Origin: Bacteroidota bacterium
GTDB taxonomy: Bacteria > Bacteroidota > Bacteroidia > SXHM01
Reading direction: 5' to 3'
DNA length: 57,212 nt
Assembly: GCA_947479755.1 (NCBI GenBank)
Contig: CANKAM010000022.1
Span: 1 to 57,212 of the forward strand
Made by a program: the position numbers and the translations under genes. The notes beneath the pieces were generated by a model that was given only the letters and a program-made list of their open reading frames with translations, was not told where the DNA came from and ran no database searches. Shown in pieces: positions 17,332-26,679 of this stretch (the first letter of the stretch is position 1; each line of letters opens with the position of its first letter).

Positions 17332-19470
17332 TTATTCCAGCACCATCAGAAAATCAATCTGCTTTCTGTCCAGATCCACGCGTTTTACTTTCACGCGAAC
17401 TTTATCTCCCAATTGGTATTTCACACCGCTCAGGTTCCCGGTGATGCAGAAATTATCTTCGTCAAAAACGTAGAAGTCATCATCAATATCGCGCAGGCGA
17501 ACCATGCCTTCGCATTTGTTTTCTGCCAGCTCAACATACAAGCCCCACTCGGTCACACCCGAAATAATTCCGTCAAATTTTTGTCCGGTTTTATCCATCA
17601 TGAATTGCACCTGTTTGTATTTTACGGATGCCCGCTCAGCTTCTGCAGCGCGCTTTTCCATAGCAGATGAATGCTCGCATTGTTCTTCATACTCCTCTTC
17701 GTTCACCGAAAATCCGCCATCCAAATAATGTTGCAATAATCGATGCACCATCACATCAGGATAACGTCTGATGGGTGAAGTAAAGTGTGTGTAAAAATCA
17801 AAGGCCAAACCGTAGTGCCCGATGTTTTCGGTGGTGTAAATCGCTTTTGCCATTGTGCGGATAGCCAACTGCTCAATCACATTCTGCTCGCCTTTTCCGT
17901 GAATATCTTTCATCAGTTTGTTCATGGAGAAAGCGGTCTCTTTCCCCGAAGATGTTTTCATAGAATAACCGAACTTGCCGATGAACCCAACAAACTGTTG
18001 CAGTTTTTCCTGCGAAGGATTATCGTGAATACGATAAACAAACGTGCGCTCTTTATGTCCTTTTTCTGTTTTGCCGATGAACTCAGCAACCTTGCGGTTG
18101 GCAAGCAACATAAAGTCCTCAATCAGTTTATTGGAGTCTTTCATCTCCTTTACATACACTCCGGTTGGATTTCCTTTCTCATCCAATATAAATTTCACTT
18201 CCGCTTTTTCAAAAGCAATTGAACCTTGTTTGAAACGCTCTGCGCGTAGTTTTTTAGCAAGGCGGTCTAATAAATTTATCTCGTCAGAAAAATCTCCTTT
18301 GCCTGTTTCAATCACTTGCTGCGCTTCTTCGTAGCTAAATCTTCTGTCAGAATTAATGATCGTGCGTCCGAACCATTGGTTCAAAACTTTAGCATCCTCA
18401 TTCATTTCAAACACAGCAGAGAATGTAAGTTTATCTTCTTTCGGACGAAGCGAACAAACCATGTTGCTCAGTTTTTCGGGAAGCATGGGAATAACGCGGT
18501 CAACAAGGTAAACCGAGGTGGCACGTTTAATTGCTTCATCATCCAATGCAGTTCCGGGTTTCACGTAATGGCTCACATCTGCAATGTGAACGCCTATCTC
18601 GTAATTCCCGTTCTCGAGTTTGCGCAACGAAAGCGCATCGTCAAAATCTTTTGCATCAACGGGGTCAATAGTAAAAGTAGTTATAGCACGGAAGTCGCGC
18701 CTTTGGCTGATTTCATTTTGACTGATGGTATCTGAAATTCTTTCTGCATCTGCTTCCACATTTTTTGGAAACGAAAGCGGGAAATCATACTCCGCCAAAA
18801 TCGCGTTCATCTCTGTATCGTTGTTGCCGGGCATTCCCAACACATCGGTAATCTCACCAAACGGGTTAGTTGCTCCTGCAGGCCAGTCGGTAATTTTTGC
18901 GATTGCTTTTTCTCCGTCTCTTGCTCCATTCAATGCGGTCAACGGAATGTACAAGTCAACCGGCATCTTAGGATTATCAGGCAACAGGAATGCAAACTTT
19001 GCAGAGATTTTTACTGTTCCCACAAAGTTTGATTTAGCACGTGCTGTGATTTCAACAATCTCTCCGCGTAAGCGTTCACCTTTCTTTACGGCATGAACAT
19101 ATACCTTCACAGTATCGCCATGCAGCGCAGTTTTCAGGTGTTTTGGAGCGATGTAAATATCTTTATCCGTGTCAGGTGAAATCACATATCCCGCACCCGT
19201 AGAGGTCATATCCACTTTTCCGGTAAAATAAGACGAAGCTGCTTTCAGTCTGAACTTGCCGCGGTCAATTTCTTTTACTGTTCCGTTCAGTTTCATCTGG
19301 TTCAGCGTGTGCGCAATTTTGCTGCGGCCCGGACCATCGTTTATATCTAATGATTTAGCAATCTGTTTATAGTTTAATGCCCGTGAAGAAGACTTGCTTA
19401 ATGCTTCTAATATGGCTTTTGCGAATGAACTGTCGTCCACTGCTTTGTTTGGTTTATTGTTTTTTGACAT
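17332..19470 (-). CDS. rnr: Ribonuclease R
   Basis: A 712-residue 3'-5' exoribonuclease of the RNB (RNase II/R) family, which degrades structured RNA. In order: an N-terminal winged-helix segment (about 10-65), cold-shock domains (about 70-220), the RNB catalytic domain (about 250-590), and a C-terminal S1 domain (about 625-712). The magnesium-binding aspartates are seen in DPVDAKDFDDALSL, and HFTSPIRRYPDVMVHRLL closes the RNB domain. Length is within the family's 700-800 range. The gene stands alone between purF-like (68 bases upstream) and ctaB. Confidence 0.93.
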   Translation of the reverse strand: MSKNNKPNKAVDDSSFAKAILEALSKSSSRALNYKQIAKSLDINDGPGRSKIAHTLNQMKLNGTVKEIDRGKFRLKAASSYFTGKVDMTSTGAGYVISPDTDKDIYIAPKHLKTALHGDTVKVYVHAVKKGERLRGEIVEITARAKSNFVGTVKISAKFAFLLPDNPKMPVDLYIPLTALNGARDGEKAIAKITDWPAGATNPFGEITDVLGMPGNNDTEMNAILAEYDFPLSFPKNVEADAERISDTISQNEISQRRDFRAITTFTIDPVDAKDFDDALSLRKLENGNYEIGVHIADVSHYVKPGTALDDEAIKRATSVYLVDRVIPMLPEKLSNMVCSLRPKEDKLTFSAVFEMNEDAKVLNQWFGRTIINSDRRFSYEEAQQVIETGKGDFSDEINLLDRLAKKLRAERFKQGSIAFEKAEVKFILDEKGNPTGVYVKEMKDSNKLIEDFMLLANRKVAEFIGKTEKGHKERTFVYRIHDNPSQEKLQQFVGFIGKFGYSMKTSSGKETAFSMNKLMKDIHGKGEQNVIEQLAIRTMAKAIYTTENIGHYGLAFDFYTHFTSPIRRYPDVMVHRLLQHYLDGGFSVNEEEYEEQCEHSSAMEKRAAEAERASVKYKQVQFMMDKTGQKFDGIISGVTEWGLYVELAENKCEGMVRLRDIDDDFYVFDEDNFCITGNLSGVKYQLGDKVRVKVKRVDLDRKQIDFLMVLE

Positions 19471-19538
19471 TGAATATTTTTTTGCGCTAATGCGCTTTTT
19501 ATAATTGTAAATTGAATTTGATTAAGGGCGAAATTGAT

Positions 19539-21440
19539 TTAATAAGCCCTGACATTTTTGCCTTCAATAAAATTTATGAAAGCTTTGTTTACCACACGAT
19601 TTCCTCCGGGCGTAGGATAATCACCCGAAAAATACCAATCTCCTGTGTGGCCTGGAATTGCACTGTGAAGGTTCTCCAGCGACTGGAAAATAACTTCAAC
19701 TTTTGCATTAGTTCCGGGAGGTGTAATGAGCTGAGCAATTTTATCGGAAATCTGTTCCACTGTGAATTGGCGATACAATTCTTTCACGCAATTGATATTC
19801 GATTCTTTCGGAAGTTCCATCTGCGCCTTTGCTTTTTCATACACTTCATCAATCAGGTTCTCTTTGAAGTTTTCTTTCAGCAACGCAATCATTGCGCGGA
19901 ACGCAACAAAGTCGCCTAGTTTAGCCATGTCAATTCCGTAGCAATCAGGATAACGGATTTGAGGTGCAGAAGAAACAACCACAATCTTTTTCGGTTGCAA
20001 TCGGTCTAACATTCTGATAATACTTTGTCGCAACGTTGTTCCGCGAACAATCGAATCATCAATCACTACCAGATTATCAATTCCTGCACGGATAGTTCCG
20101 TAAGTGATGTCGTAAACGTGAGCAACCAATTCATCGCGCGCAGAATCTTCAGTAATAAAGGTGCGGAGCTTTGCATCTTTCAGCGCAATCTTTTCTACGC
20201 GCGGTCTGCGAGAAATAATGTCTTCTAATTTTTCAGCATCAATGTTGCTGCCCATCTCTTTTATCTTCTTCACTTTCACTTGCGTGAGATACGCTTCAAT
20301 GCCTTTTACCATTCCGTAAAAAGCGGTTTCGGCTGTGTTAGGGATAAATGAAAATACAGTGTTCTTCGTATCGTATTCAATGCTTTCTAAAACACGTTCG
20401 CAGATATTTCTGCCCAACTGTTTACGCTCTTTATAAATCTCCGAATCGCTTCCGCGACTAAAGTAAATGCGTTCAAAAGAACAGGATTTACGCTCTTCCG
20501 GTTCACGAATCATGTATTCGCCAATCTTTCCGCTCTTGCGGATAATCAGTGCATGTCCGGGAGTAATTTCTTTAATTGCTTCAAACGGAATATTGAAACC
20601 CGTTTGCATAGCCGGGCGTTCAGATGTTACCACCGCAATTTCATCATCGTGATAATAATAAGCCGGGCGAATTCCGTTCGGATCGCGCAAAACAAACGCA
20701 TCACCATGTCCTATTAATCCTGCCATTACATAACCGCCATCCCAACGTTTTGCCGATTCGGTAAGGATGCCTTGCAGGTCAAGATTTTCTCCAATGTTTT
20801 CAGAGATTTCCTGATTAGTAAATCCTTTTCCTTTGAATTTGCGGAACTGATTTTCATTTTCTTCGTCAAGAAAATGCCCGATTTTTTCCATCACCGTAAC
20901 GGTGTCGGTCATTTCTTTCGGATGCTGACCTAAATCAACCAATTGCTGAAAAAGTTCATCTACATTAGTGAGGTTAAAATTTCCTGCAACAACCAAATTA
21001 CGAGTCATCCAATTATTCTGACGCAAAAAAGGATGACAACTTTCAATGCTGTTTCCTCCGTAAGTGCCGTAGCGCAGGTGACCAAGAAATACTTCGGCAA
21101 CAACAGGAATATTCTTTTTCAACCACGCAACATCATTCATTTTCTCAGGGTTGCTCAGTTGCGCTTCCTCCAGGCGTTTATTTATTTGCGAAAAAACATC
21201 TTTAATAGGTTGTGCATCATTTGATCGGTAGCGCGCAATGTAGCGGCTTCCCGGCTCAACATCTAATTTAATGGTGGCAACACCCGCGCCATCTTGTCCG
21301 CGGTTGTGTTGTTTTTCCATCAATAAATACAGTTTGTTAAGCCCGTAAAAGGCAGTGCCGTATTTTTCGCGGTAAAATTCTAGTGGCTTGAGCAGCCTGA
21401 TGAGTGCAATTCCGCACTCGTGTTTTATTGAGTCGCTCAT
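19539..21440 (-). CDS. purF: Amidophosphoribosyltransferase-type glutamine amidotransferase, long form
   Basis: A 633-residue class II glutamine amidotransferase joined to a phosphoribosyltransferase domain, the PurF layout. Cys9 in HECGIALIRL is the likely N-terminal nucleophile after removal of a short propeptide; QHNRGQDGAGV is the glutaminase motif. The PRPP-binding loop is VVIDDSIVRGTTLRQS (about residues 440-456). PurF catalyses the first step of purine synthesis. At 633 residues it is longer than the usual 470-510, with inserts and a C-terminal tail (YFSGDYPTPGGNRVVNKAFINF) that I associate with a Bacteroidota long form. Many Bacteroidota also carry a normal-length PurF, so this copy may be an isoenzyme with a different role. 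Confidence 0.85.
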   Translation of the reverse strand: MSDSIKHECGIALIRLLKPLEFYREKYGTAFYGLNKLYLLMEKQHNRGQDGAGVATIKLDVEPGSRYIARYRSNDAQPIKDVFSQINKRLEEAQLSNPEKMNDVAWLKKNIPVVAEVFLGHLRYGTYGGNSIESCHPFLRQNNWMTRNLVVAGNFNLTNVDELFQQLVDLGQHPKEMTDTVTVMEKIGHFLDEENENQFRKFKGKGFTNQEISENIGENLDLQGILTESAKRWDGGYVMAGLIGHGDAFVLRDPNGIRPAYYYHDDEIAVVTSERPAMQTGFNIPFEAIKEITPGHALIIRKSGKIGEYMIREPEERKSCSFERIYFSRGSDSEIYKERKQLGRNICERVLESIEYDTKNTVFSFIPNTAETAFYGMVKGIEAYLTQVKVKKIKEMGSNIDAEKLEDIISRRPRVEKIALKDAKLRTFITEDSARDELVAHVYDITYGTIRAGIDNLVVIDDSIVRGTTLRQSIIRMLDRLQPKKIVVVSSAPQIRYPDCYGIDMAKLGDFVAFRAMIALLKENFKENLIDEVYEKAKAQMELPKESNINCVKELYRQFTVEQISDKIAQLITPPGTNAKVEVIFQSLENLHSAIPGHTGDWYFSGDYPTPGGNRVVNKAFINFIEGKNVRAY

Positions 21441-21450
21441 TAAGAGGTCG

Positions 21451-21458
21451 CAAAGATA
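21451..21458 (-). promoter_or_regulatory. Predicted -7 element for purF-like gene
   Basis: Leftward TATCTTTG, 10 bases before the purF-like ATG, matching the Bacteroidota -7 consensus TAnnTTTG. No TTG lies at the expected distance upstream, so the -33 element is weak or absent. Confidence 0.4.
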
Positions 21459-21471
21459 GAACTTTTAAAGC

Positions 21472-22992
21472 TTACCTTATCAGAACAATTTTCTTTACTC
21501 CTAAAATTTCGTCATCGGATCGTAATCTTAACAAGTAATTGCCGGAAGGTAATTCTGTTGTTTCGATTGTAACCTGAAGTTTTTTAGTTATCGGAAATTG
21601 TTGTGCAAAAACTTTTTGTCCTTTTATGGTGAATACCTCAACAACTACTGGCCGGCTTTTGTTTTCAGCTAATTCAGCACTAACTGTTATTTGCGTTGAT
21701 GCAGGTTGCGGATAAACCGAGAAATCAACTAAAGGGAAAAATTCATTGATTGACTCTGTTATTGAAGTGTCTGTTACAATATAAAGGTCAGATGCTTCGC
21801 AGCCGTCTTCAGAAACCATTACAGCTACATATCCTAAACTCGTATCGGGAGTAAAGCTGATTTCTTCATCAGTACCGGTAAACTGACAAGGTACGCTGCA
21901 CCACTGTAAAACAGCGTTGCCACTATCGCCTGAAACGGAAGAAATAAGCGTAGCGGGAACAAGTGCCTGGTCGGTCCAGACATGCAAGGTGTCGCCTTCA
22001 ATATCAACGTTTAATGGGCAGCAGAATGAACGCCCCATTAATACAGCATGTGCGCGTAAAGCAATTCTGTGAACCACACTTTTAATGTATTCAATACCCA
22101 TTGTATCTGAAGGATGGTTTTGCCCTGCCATAGTATATAAATAGCTGCAAACGCCTTTTGTAGTTGCCATTGAATCCACCACAAAACTTCCCTGTAGGTC
22201 AAAAAAGCCGAATGAAATTCCTCCGAAGCCTCCATATTTATAAGGCACAATTGCATCGGCATCACCATGAGCAGAAATTACCGGAATATCACCGGCTTCA
22301 ATCCAGCCGGCATCAATAAGCGCGCCCGCTACATTAATTACTGCTACACCGGTCCAGCTATAGTTCGGATAAAATCCGCTACTGCTGTAAAAACCACCTA
22401 AATCATCCAATGCGCTTATGTCACCCATCTGTGCCATTTCAGATTCTTTATCGCAATACTGGGTCATTAAAGCAGTGATTGCACCGGCAGATGCCCCACC
22501 GATAAAAATTTTAGTTGTATCAATATTGTAGTTGTTTCCAAGCTCAGAATAATCTGCTTTTAGGTGTTGGATACAGCCGCGCATATCCTGCATGGGACGG
22601 AAGAAAATACGCATGTGTTGCAAAGCAAGAATTTCACCATAGTCAATACCTGTGCGGTAATCGGGTGAAACACATACATATCCTGCTTTTGCAAACTGTT
22701 TGCATACTTCCACTACATACCAGTCTTCACGACTTCCCTGCACAAAGCCACCGCCAAAAGCAAAAAGTAAAACTGGTCTTGCAGAAAGCGTATCGCCATA
22801 AGGTTGGTAAATATCCATGTAAAGCTGCATCGTATCGCCATCAATGGTTACAGATTTACCGAAATGAACGGTTTCAACTGTTACAGAATCAAAAACGGGG
22901 GAGATGTAGCGGCAATCCGCACAATTTTGTGCTTTTAAAGTTAGAAAGTTAGAAAGCGAGAAGGTTAGAATGAGGAGTAAATATTTTTTCAT
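21472..22992 (-). CDS. Secreted alpha/beta-hydrolase with T9SS type A sorting domain
   Basis: A 506-residue exported protein. The signal peptide spans residues 1-22 (LTLKAQ). A carboxylesterase-like alpha/beta-hydrolase core covers about 35-330: FAFGGGFVQGS is the oxyanion-hole loop (HGG replaced by FGG), GGASAG holds nucleophile Ser168, VISAHGDADAIVPY the acid Asp, and AGQNHPSD the likely His. A middle Ig-like section (about 335-405) precedes the type A sorting domain at about 425-506: FSVYPQPASTQITV, VEVFTIKGQKV, LPSGNYLLRL and the closing KKIVLIR. It is therefore probably exported by the type IX system and surface-attached or released. Substrate unknown; feruloyl or acetyl esters are only precedents. 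A consensus promoter precedes it. Confidence 0.88.
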   Translation of the reverse strand: MKKYLLLILTFSLSNFLTLKAQNCADCRYISPVFDSVTVETVHFGKSVTIDGDTMQLYMDIYQPYGDTLSARPVLLFAFGGGFVQGSREDWYVVEVCKQFAKAGYVCVSPDYRTGIDYGEILALQHMRIFFRPMQDMRGCIQHLKADYSELGNNYNIDTTKIFIGGASAGAITALMTQYCDKESEMAQMGDISALDDLGGFYSSSGFYPNYSWTGVAVINVAGALIDAGWIEAGDIPVISAHGDADAIVPYKYGGFGGISFGFFDLQGSFVVDSMATTKGVCSYLYTMAGQNHPSDTMGIEYIKSVVHRIALRAHAVLMGRSFCCPLNVDIEGDTLHVWTDQALVPATLISSVSGDSGNAVLQWCSVPCQFTGTDEEISFTPDTSLGYVAVMVSEDGCEASDLYIVTDTSITESINEFFPLVDFSVYPQPASTQITVSAELAENKSRPVVVEVFTIKGQKVFAQQFPITKKLQVTIETTELPSGNYLLRLRSDDEILGVKKIVLIR

Positions 22993-23009
22993 GTCTATGT
23001 ATTTTGGTT

Positions 23010-23039
23010 CAAATGTAGTAGCTAAATTATAAAAACCAA
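23010..23039 (-). promoter_or_regulatory. Predicted promoter for the secreted hydrolase
   Basis: Leftward TTG (23037-23039), a 19-base spacer, then TACATTTG (23010-23017): an exact Bacteroidota consensus. It lies 17 bases before the hydrolase ATG. Confidence 0.6.
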
Positions 23040-23116
23040 AAAGTATGTAAACAAATAGAAAACAAGCGGTTTAGGCTTCAAATCAGGGTAATCATAAAAT
23101 TATCAACACTTTCTTG

Positions 23117-23145
23117 TTGAAATTTGAAAATTAGTTTTACATTTG
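23117..23145 (+). promoter_or_regulatory. Predicted promoter and short leader of the rplM operon
   Basis: TTG (23117-23119), an 18-base spacer, then TACATTTG (23138-23145). The leader that follows opens with CCCC-TTTTTA-GGGG (23149-23162), a short hairpin that could be a ribosomal-protein leader element; I cannot match it to a known class. The start codon is 54 bases from the -7 element. Confidence 0.55.
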
Positions 23146-23199
23146 CAGCCCCTTTTTAGGGGAGTATTGAAAAATTAACAGCTAAAACATTAATAAACA

Positions 23200-23655
23200 G
23201 TGGATTCAGTAAGTTTCAAAACCGTTTCAGCCAATAAGGCTACGGCAACCAAAAATTGGGTTTTGGTAAATGCCGAAGGACAAACGCTCGGACGTTTGGC
23301 ATCTCAACTTGCCATTCTTATTCGCGGAAAACATAAAACCAATTTCACTCCTCACATGGATTGTGGTGATAACGTTGTTGTTATCAACGCAGAAAAAGTT
23401 GTGTTGAGCGGAGCAAAATTGGACGATAAAGAATACGTGCGTCACACAGGTTATCCGGGTGGACAACGTTTCACAACACCACGTGAATTGTTTGCGAAAA
23501 ATCCTTCGGAAGTAATTACCAAAGCGGTTTATGGTATGTTGCCTAAAAACAAATTGGGTCGTGCCATCAACAAAAACCTTCACGTTTTTGCTGGAAGCGA
23601 ACACAATCACCAAGCACAACAACCTAAAGAAATCAACATTAATACTATAAGATAA
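23200..23655 (+). CDS. rplM: 50S ribosomal protein L13
   Basis: A 151-residue ribosomal protein uL13, a large-subunit assembly protein. WVLVNAEGQTLGRLASQLAILIRGKHK and the later KNPSEVITKAVYGMLPKNKLGRA are conserved blocks. The start is GTG at 23200: translation from there gives (M)DSVSFKTVSANKAT, the usual N-terminus of Bacteroidota L13, and no ATG precedes the conserved region. It is followed by rpsI after 2 bases, the universal rplM-rpsI pair. Transcription probably begins at the consensus promoter just upstream. Confidence 0.96.
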   Translation: MDSVSFKTVSANKATATKNWVLVNAEGQTLGRLASQLAILIRGKHKTNFTPHMDCGDNVVVINAEKVVLSGAKLDDKEYVRHTGYPGGQRFTTPRELFAKNPSEVITKAVYGMLPKNKLGRAINKNLHVFAGSEHNHQAQQPKEININTIR

Positions 23656-23657
23656 GT

Positions 23658-24044
23658 ATGGAAGTCATCAACGCTCTCGGAAGAAGAAAAACGGCTGTTG
23701 CCCGTGTTTACCTGAAAAAAGGAAAAGGAAACATTGTGGTAAACGATAAAGATTACAAACTTTATTTTCCTATTACAACTTTGCAAACTTCGGTTACAAA
23801 ACCGTTGGCACTTACCAACTCAGCAACTGACTTTGATGTAACAGTTACTGTTGAAGGTGGCGGAATTACAGGGCAGGCAGAAGCTATCAGTCTTGGAATT
23901 GCACGTGCACTGGTTGAATACAATGCCGAAAATAAACCAACTTTACGCGCTGCAGGTCTTATGACCCGTGACCCACGTATGGTTGAGCGTAAAAAATTCG
24001 GACAGAAGAAAGCGAGAAAACGCTTCCAGTTCAGCAAACGTTAA
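23658..24044 (+). CDS. rpsI: 30S ribosomal protein S9
   Basis: A 128-residue ribosomal protein uS9. The opening VINALGRRKTAVARVYLKKG and the C-terminal tail KKFGQKKARKRFQFSKR are diagnostic; the terminal Lys-Arg reaches the P-site tRNA in known ribosomes. It starts 2 bases after the rplM stop and ends 35 bases before rpsB, so the four translation genes are probably one transcript. Length is standard. Confidence 0.97.
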   Translation: MEVINALGRRKTAVARVYLKKGKGNIVVNDKDYKLYFPITTLQTSVTKPLALTNSATDFDVTVTVEGGGITGQAEAISLGIARALVEYNAENKPTLRAAGLMTRDPRMVERKKFGQKKARKRFQFSKR

Positions 24045-24079
24045 TCAACACTATTTAATAATAATTCTAAATCAGATAA

Positions 24080-24943
24080 ATGTCATTACCATCAACAAAA
24101 GAAATGCTGGATGCAGGTGTTCACTTCGGACACCTCAAAAGAAAATGGAATCCTGCTATGTCTCCTTACATTTTCATGGAGAAAAACGGTATCCATATTA
24201 TTGACCTGAACAAAACAACTGCAAAGCTTGCTGAAGCAATAGCTGCTGTTAAGCAAATTGCAAAATCAGGCAAAAAAGTTCTGTTCGTAGCTACTAAAAA
24301 ACAAGGAAAAGAAATTGTAGCCCGCGAAGCAAAAAGAGTGAACATGCCTTTTGTTACCGAGCGTTGGCCCGGTGGAATGCTGACTAATTTTGCCACTATC
24401 CGTAAATCGGTGAAGAAAATGGCAACAATTGACCGCATGACAACTGACGGAACATTTGATACCATTTCTAAAAAAGAAAAACTGCAAATCTCCCGTCAGC
24501 GCGAGAAACTGGAAAAAGATTTAGGCAGCATTGTTGACCTGAGCCGTCTTCCTGCAGCACTTTTCATCGTTGATATTTCTAAAGAACATATTGCTGTGGC
24601 AGAAGCAAAACGTTTGAACATACCAACGTTTGCTATTGTGGATACAAACTCAAACCCTAACTTGGTTGACTTTGCAATTCCTGCAAACGATGATGCTTCA
24701 AAATCAATTGAACTGATTGTTTCAACTGTTGTTAACTCAATTATTGAAGGTCTTGAAGAACGTAAAGTTTCTAAAGACAAAGATGATGAGGGCGAGGAAG
24801 GTGAAGAAGGAACAGAAACAAACAAATATGCAAAAGCTGAAGGAACAGAAGAAGGCGGAAAACCAGGACTTACTCGCAAACCGGGCAGCAGAAGACCATC
24901 TTCAGGAGGACCAGGAGCACGCAGACCGGCAGCAAAAGCATAA
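24080..24943 (+). CDS. rpsB: 30S ribosomal protein S2 with long charged tail
   Basis: A 287-residue ribosomal protein uS2. Core blocks are [37 protein letters not shown] and [23 protein letters not shown]. The globular core ends near residue 232. The remaining 55 residues are low complexity: an acidic run ([12 protein letters not shown]) followed by a Gly/Arg/Pro-rich basic run ([20 protein letters not shown]). Many S2 proteins stop at 225-260, so the tail is an extension; its role is unknown. Followed by tsf, the usual rpsB-tsf pair, after a 71-base gap with G/T-rich simple sequence. Confidence 0.97.
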   Translation: MSLPSTKEMLDAGVHFGHLKRKWNPAMSPYIFMEKNGIHIIDLNKTTAKLAEAIAAVKQIAKSGKKVLFVATKKQGKEIVAREAKRVNMPFVTERWPGGMLTNFATIRKSVKKMATIDRMTTDGTFDTISKKEKLQISRQREKLEKDLGSIVDLSRLPAALFIVDISKEHIAVAEAKRLNIPTFAIVDTNSNPNLVDFAIPANDDASKSIELIVSTVVNSIIEGLEERKVSKDKDDEGEEGEEGTETNKYAKAEGTEEGGKPGLTRKPGSRRPSSGGPGARRPAAKA

Positions 24944-24950
24944 TTAAAAC

Positions 24951-24973
24951 AGGAATTAGGAGTTAGGGGTTAG
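24951..24973. repeat. Short TTAGG-type simple repeat in the rpsB-tsf gap
   Basis: Degenerate repeats of GGAATTAGG / GGAGTTAGG / GGGTTAG within the 71-base rpsB-tsf gap. Similar low-complexity stretches recur elsewhere in the window. No function seen. Confidence 0.45.
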
Positions 24974-25014
24974 CCAAGTAGCAATCCCTAAGTCAGTAAA
25001 AAGCAAATAATAAA

Positions 25015-25860
25015 ATGTCAACAATAGCACCAATATCAGCAGCAGATGTGAACAAGCTTCGTCAGATGACAGGAGCGGGCATGATGGATTGCAAAAAAGC
25101 ATTAACAGAAGCAAACGGAAATTTTGAAGAGGCGGTGGATTACCTTCGCAAAAAAGGTCAAAAAGTAGCGGCAAACCGCTCAGACCGTGATGCAAAAGAA
25201 GGTGTAGTAATAGGAAAAACAACAACTGACGGCAAGCGCGGAGTATTAGTTGTTTTGAACTGCGAAACAGATTTCGTGGCGAAAAATGATGCGTTCGTTG
25301 CTTTCACAACTTCTATTCTGGATTTAGCAATTGAAAAAAATCCGGCTACATTGGATGAATTGAAAGCGCTTGATTTAAACGGAGAAACTGTTGAGGCAAG
25401 AGTTACTGAGCAGGTTGGCAAAATCGGTGAGAAAATTGAATTGTCTGCCTACGAAAAAGTAGATGCAGAAAAGGTGGTGGTTTACAATCACCCGGGAAAT
25501 AAAGTAGCTACTATTGTTGGTTTCAATAAAAGCGGAAGCGAAGCAATTGATGCAGCTGCAAAAGATGTAGCGATGCAGGTTGCTGCAATGGCTCCTGTTG
25601 CTTTGGACAAAGACGATGTGGATGCAAAAACTTTAGAGCGCGAAATTGAAATCGGAAAAGAGCAGGCACGTGCTGAAGGTAAACCTGAAGAGATGCTGGA
25701 GAAAATTGCTTTAGGTAAACTGAACAAATTCTACAAAGAAAGCACCTTGTTAAACCAGGAGTTTATTAAAGACAACAAAAAATCAATTCGCCAATACCTT
25801 GACGAAACCGAGAAAGGTTTGATAGCAACAGGCTTCAAGCGCATTTCACTGGCAAAGTGA
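25015..25860 (+). CDS. tsf: Translation elongation factor Ts
   Basis: A 281-residue guanine nucleotide exchange factor for EF-Tu. The N-terminal UBA-like segment ends with the diagnostic LRQMTGAGMMDCKKALTEANGNFEEAVDYLRKKG; the second signature is VVLNCETDFVAKND. Two dimerisation-type subdomains follow (about 60-270). Length matches family members of 270-300. It is the last gene before a clear factor-independent terminator, so rplM-rpsI-rpsB-tsf form one unit and pyrH is transcribed by read-through or separately. Confidence 0.97.
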   Translation: MSTIAPISAADVNKLRQMTGAGMMDCKKALTEANGNFEEAVDYLRKKGQKVAANRSDRDAKEGVVIGKTTTDGKRGVLVVLNCETDFVAKNDAFVAFTTSILDLAIEKNPATLDELKALDLNGETVEARVTEQVGKIGEKIELSAYEKVDAEKVVVYNHPGNKVATIVGFNKSGSEAIDAAAKDVAMQVAAMAPVALDKDDVDAKTLEREIEIGKEQARAEGKPEEMLEKIALGKLNKFYKESTLLNQEFIKDNKKSIRQYLDETEKGLIATGFKRISLAK

Positions 25861-25881
25861 TAAAATCATAAAAACTAAAAA

Positions 25882-25910
25882 AGAGAGAATTTTAATTCTC
25901 TCTTTTTTTT
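25882..25910 (+). terminator. Factor-independent terminator after tsf
   Basis: Stem AGAGAGAAT (25882-25890), loop TTTA, complement ATTCTCTCT (25895-25903), followed by an unbroken T tract to 25910. A textbook hairpin plus U run, 22 bases after the tsf stop. Confidence 0.85.
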
Positions 25911-25941
25911 GACCTTAAATTTCCAAAACCCAAAAAACCGA

Positions 25942-26646
25942 ATGAAATACAAAAGAATACTTCTGAAACTAAGCGGTGAATCATTGATGGGCGACAAACA
26001 GTTTGGTATTGACAACAATCGTTTGGCTCAATATGCAACAGAGATAAAAGAGATTGCCGATAAAGGTGTTGAGATTGGAATTGTAATTGGCGGAGGAAAT
26101 ATTTTCAGAGGTATACAAGCAGTTGAAGGTGGGATGGATCGTGTGCAGGGTGATTTTATGGGAATGCTTGCAACAGTAATTAACAGCATGGCTTTGCAGT
26201 CTGCATTGGAGGGAAAAGGAATGCAAACGCGTTTGCTTACTGCCATAAAAATGGAAGAGATTGCAGAAACATTTATCCGCAGAAGAGCGGTGCGCCACCT
26301 TGAAAAAGGGCGTGTTGTTATTTTTGGTGCGGGAACAGGAAACCCTTACTTCACCACAGATTCAGCGGCATCATTACGCGCCATAGAAATTGAAGCGGAT
26401 GTAGTTTTAAAAGGCACCCGCGTGGATGGCATCTACTCAGCCGACCCTGAAAAAGATAAATCAGCAACCAAGTTTGACACCATTTCTTTTGATGATGTAT
26501 ATGCAAAAGGTTTGAACGTAATGGACCTTACTGCATTCACACTTTGCAAAGAAAACGAGTTGCCTATCATTGTCTTTAACATGGACAAACCCGGAACACT
26601 TTTAAAAGTGGTGGAAGGGGAGAAGGTTGGGACGCTGGTTTCTTAA
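25942..26646 (+). CDS. pyrH: UMP kinase
   Basis: A 234-residue amino-acid-kinase-fold enzyme that phosphorylates UMP to UDP in pyrimidine synthesis. Visible are [15 protein letters not shown] at the N-terminus, [16 protein letters not shown] (phosphate binding), [20 protein letters not shown], and the C-terminal [24 protein letters not shown] longer frame opens at TTG 25909 inside the tsf terminator; the ATG at 25942 gives the standard N-terminus, so I chose that. In most bacteria frr follows pyrH; here it does not, and a 339-base repeat-filled gap comes next. Confidence 0.96.
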   Translation: MKYKRILLKLSGESLMGDKQFGIDNNRLAQYATEIKEIADKGVEIGIVIGGGNIFRGIQAVEGGMDRVQGDFMGMLATVINSMALQSALEGKGMQTRLLTAIKMEEIAETFIRRRAVRHLEKGRVVIFGAGTGNPYFTTDSAASLRAIEIEADVVLKGTRVDGIYSADPEKDKSATKFDTISFDDVYAKGLNVMDLTAFTLCKENELPIIVFNMDKPGTLLKVVEGEKVGTLVS

Positions 26647-26679
26647 TAAGAACGTTTACTTATTTACCCTCAATTTTCG

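Noticed and set aside
19484-19495. GCGC-TAAT-GCGC palindrome before rnr
   Set aside because: Only 4 bp of stem and no leftward T tract; too weak to call.
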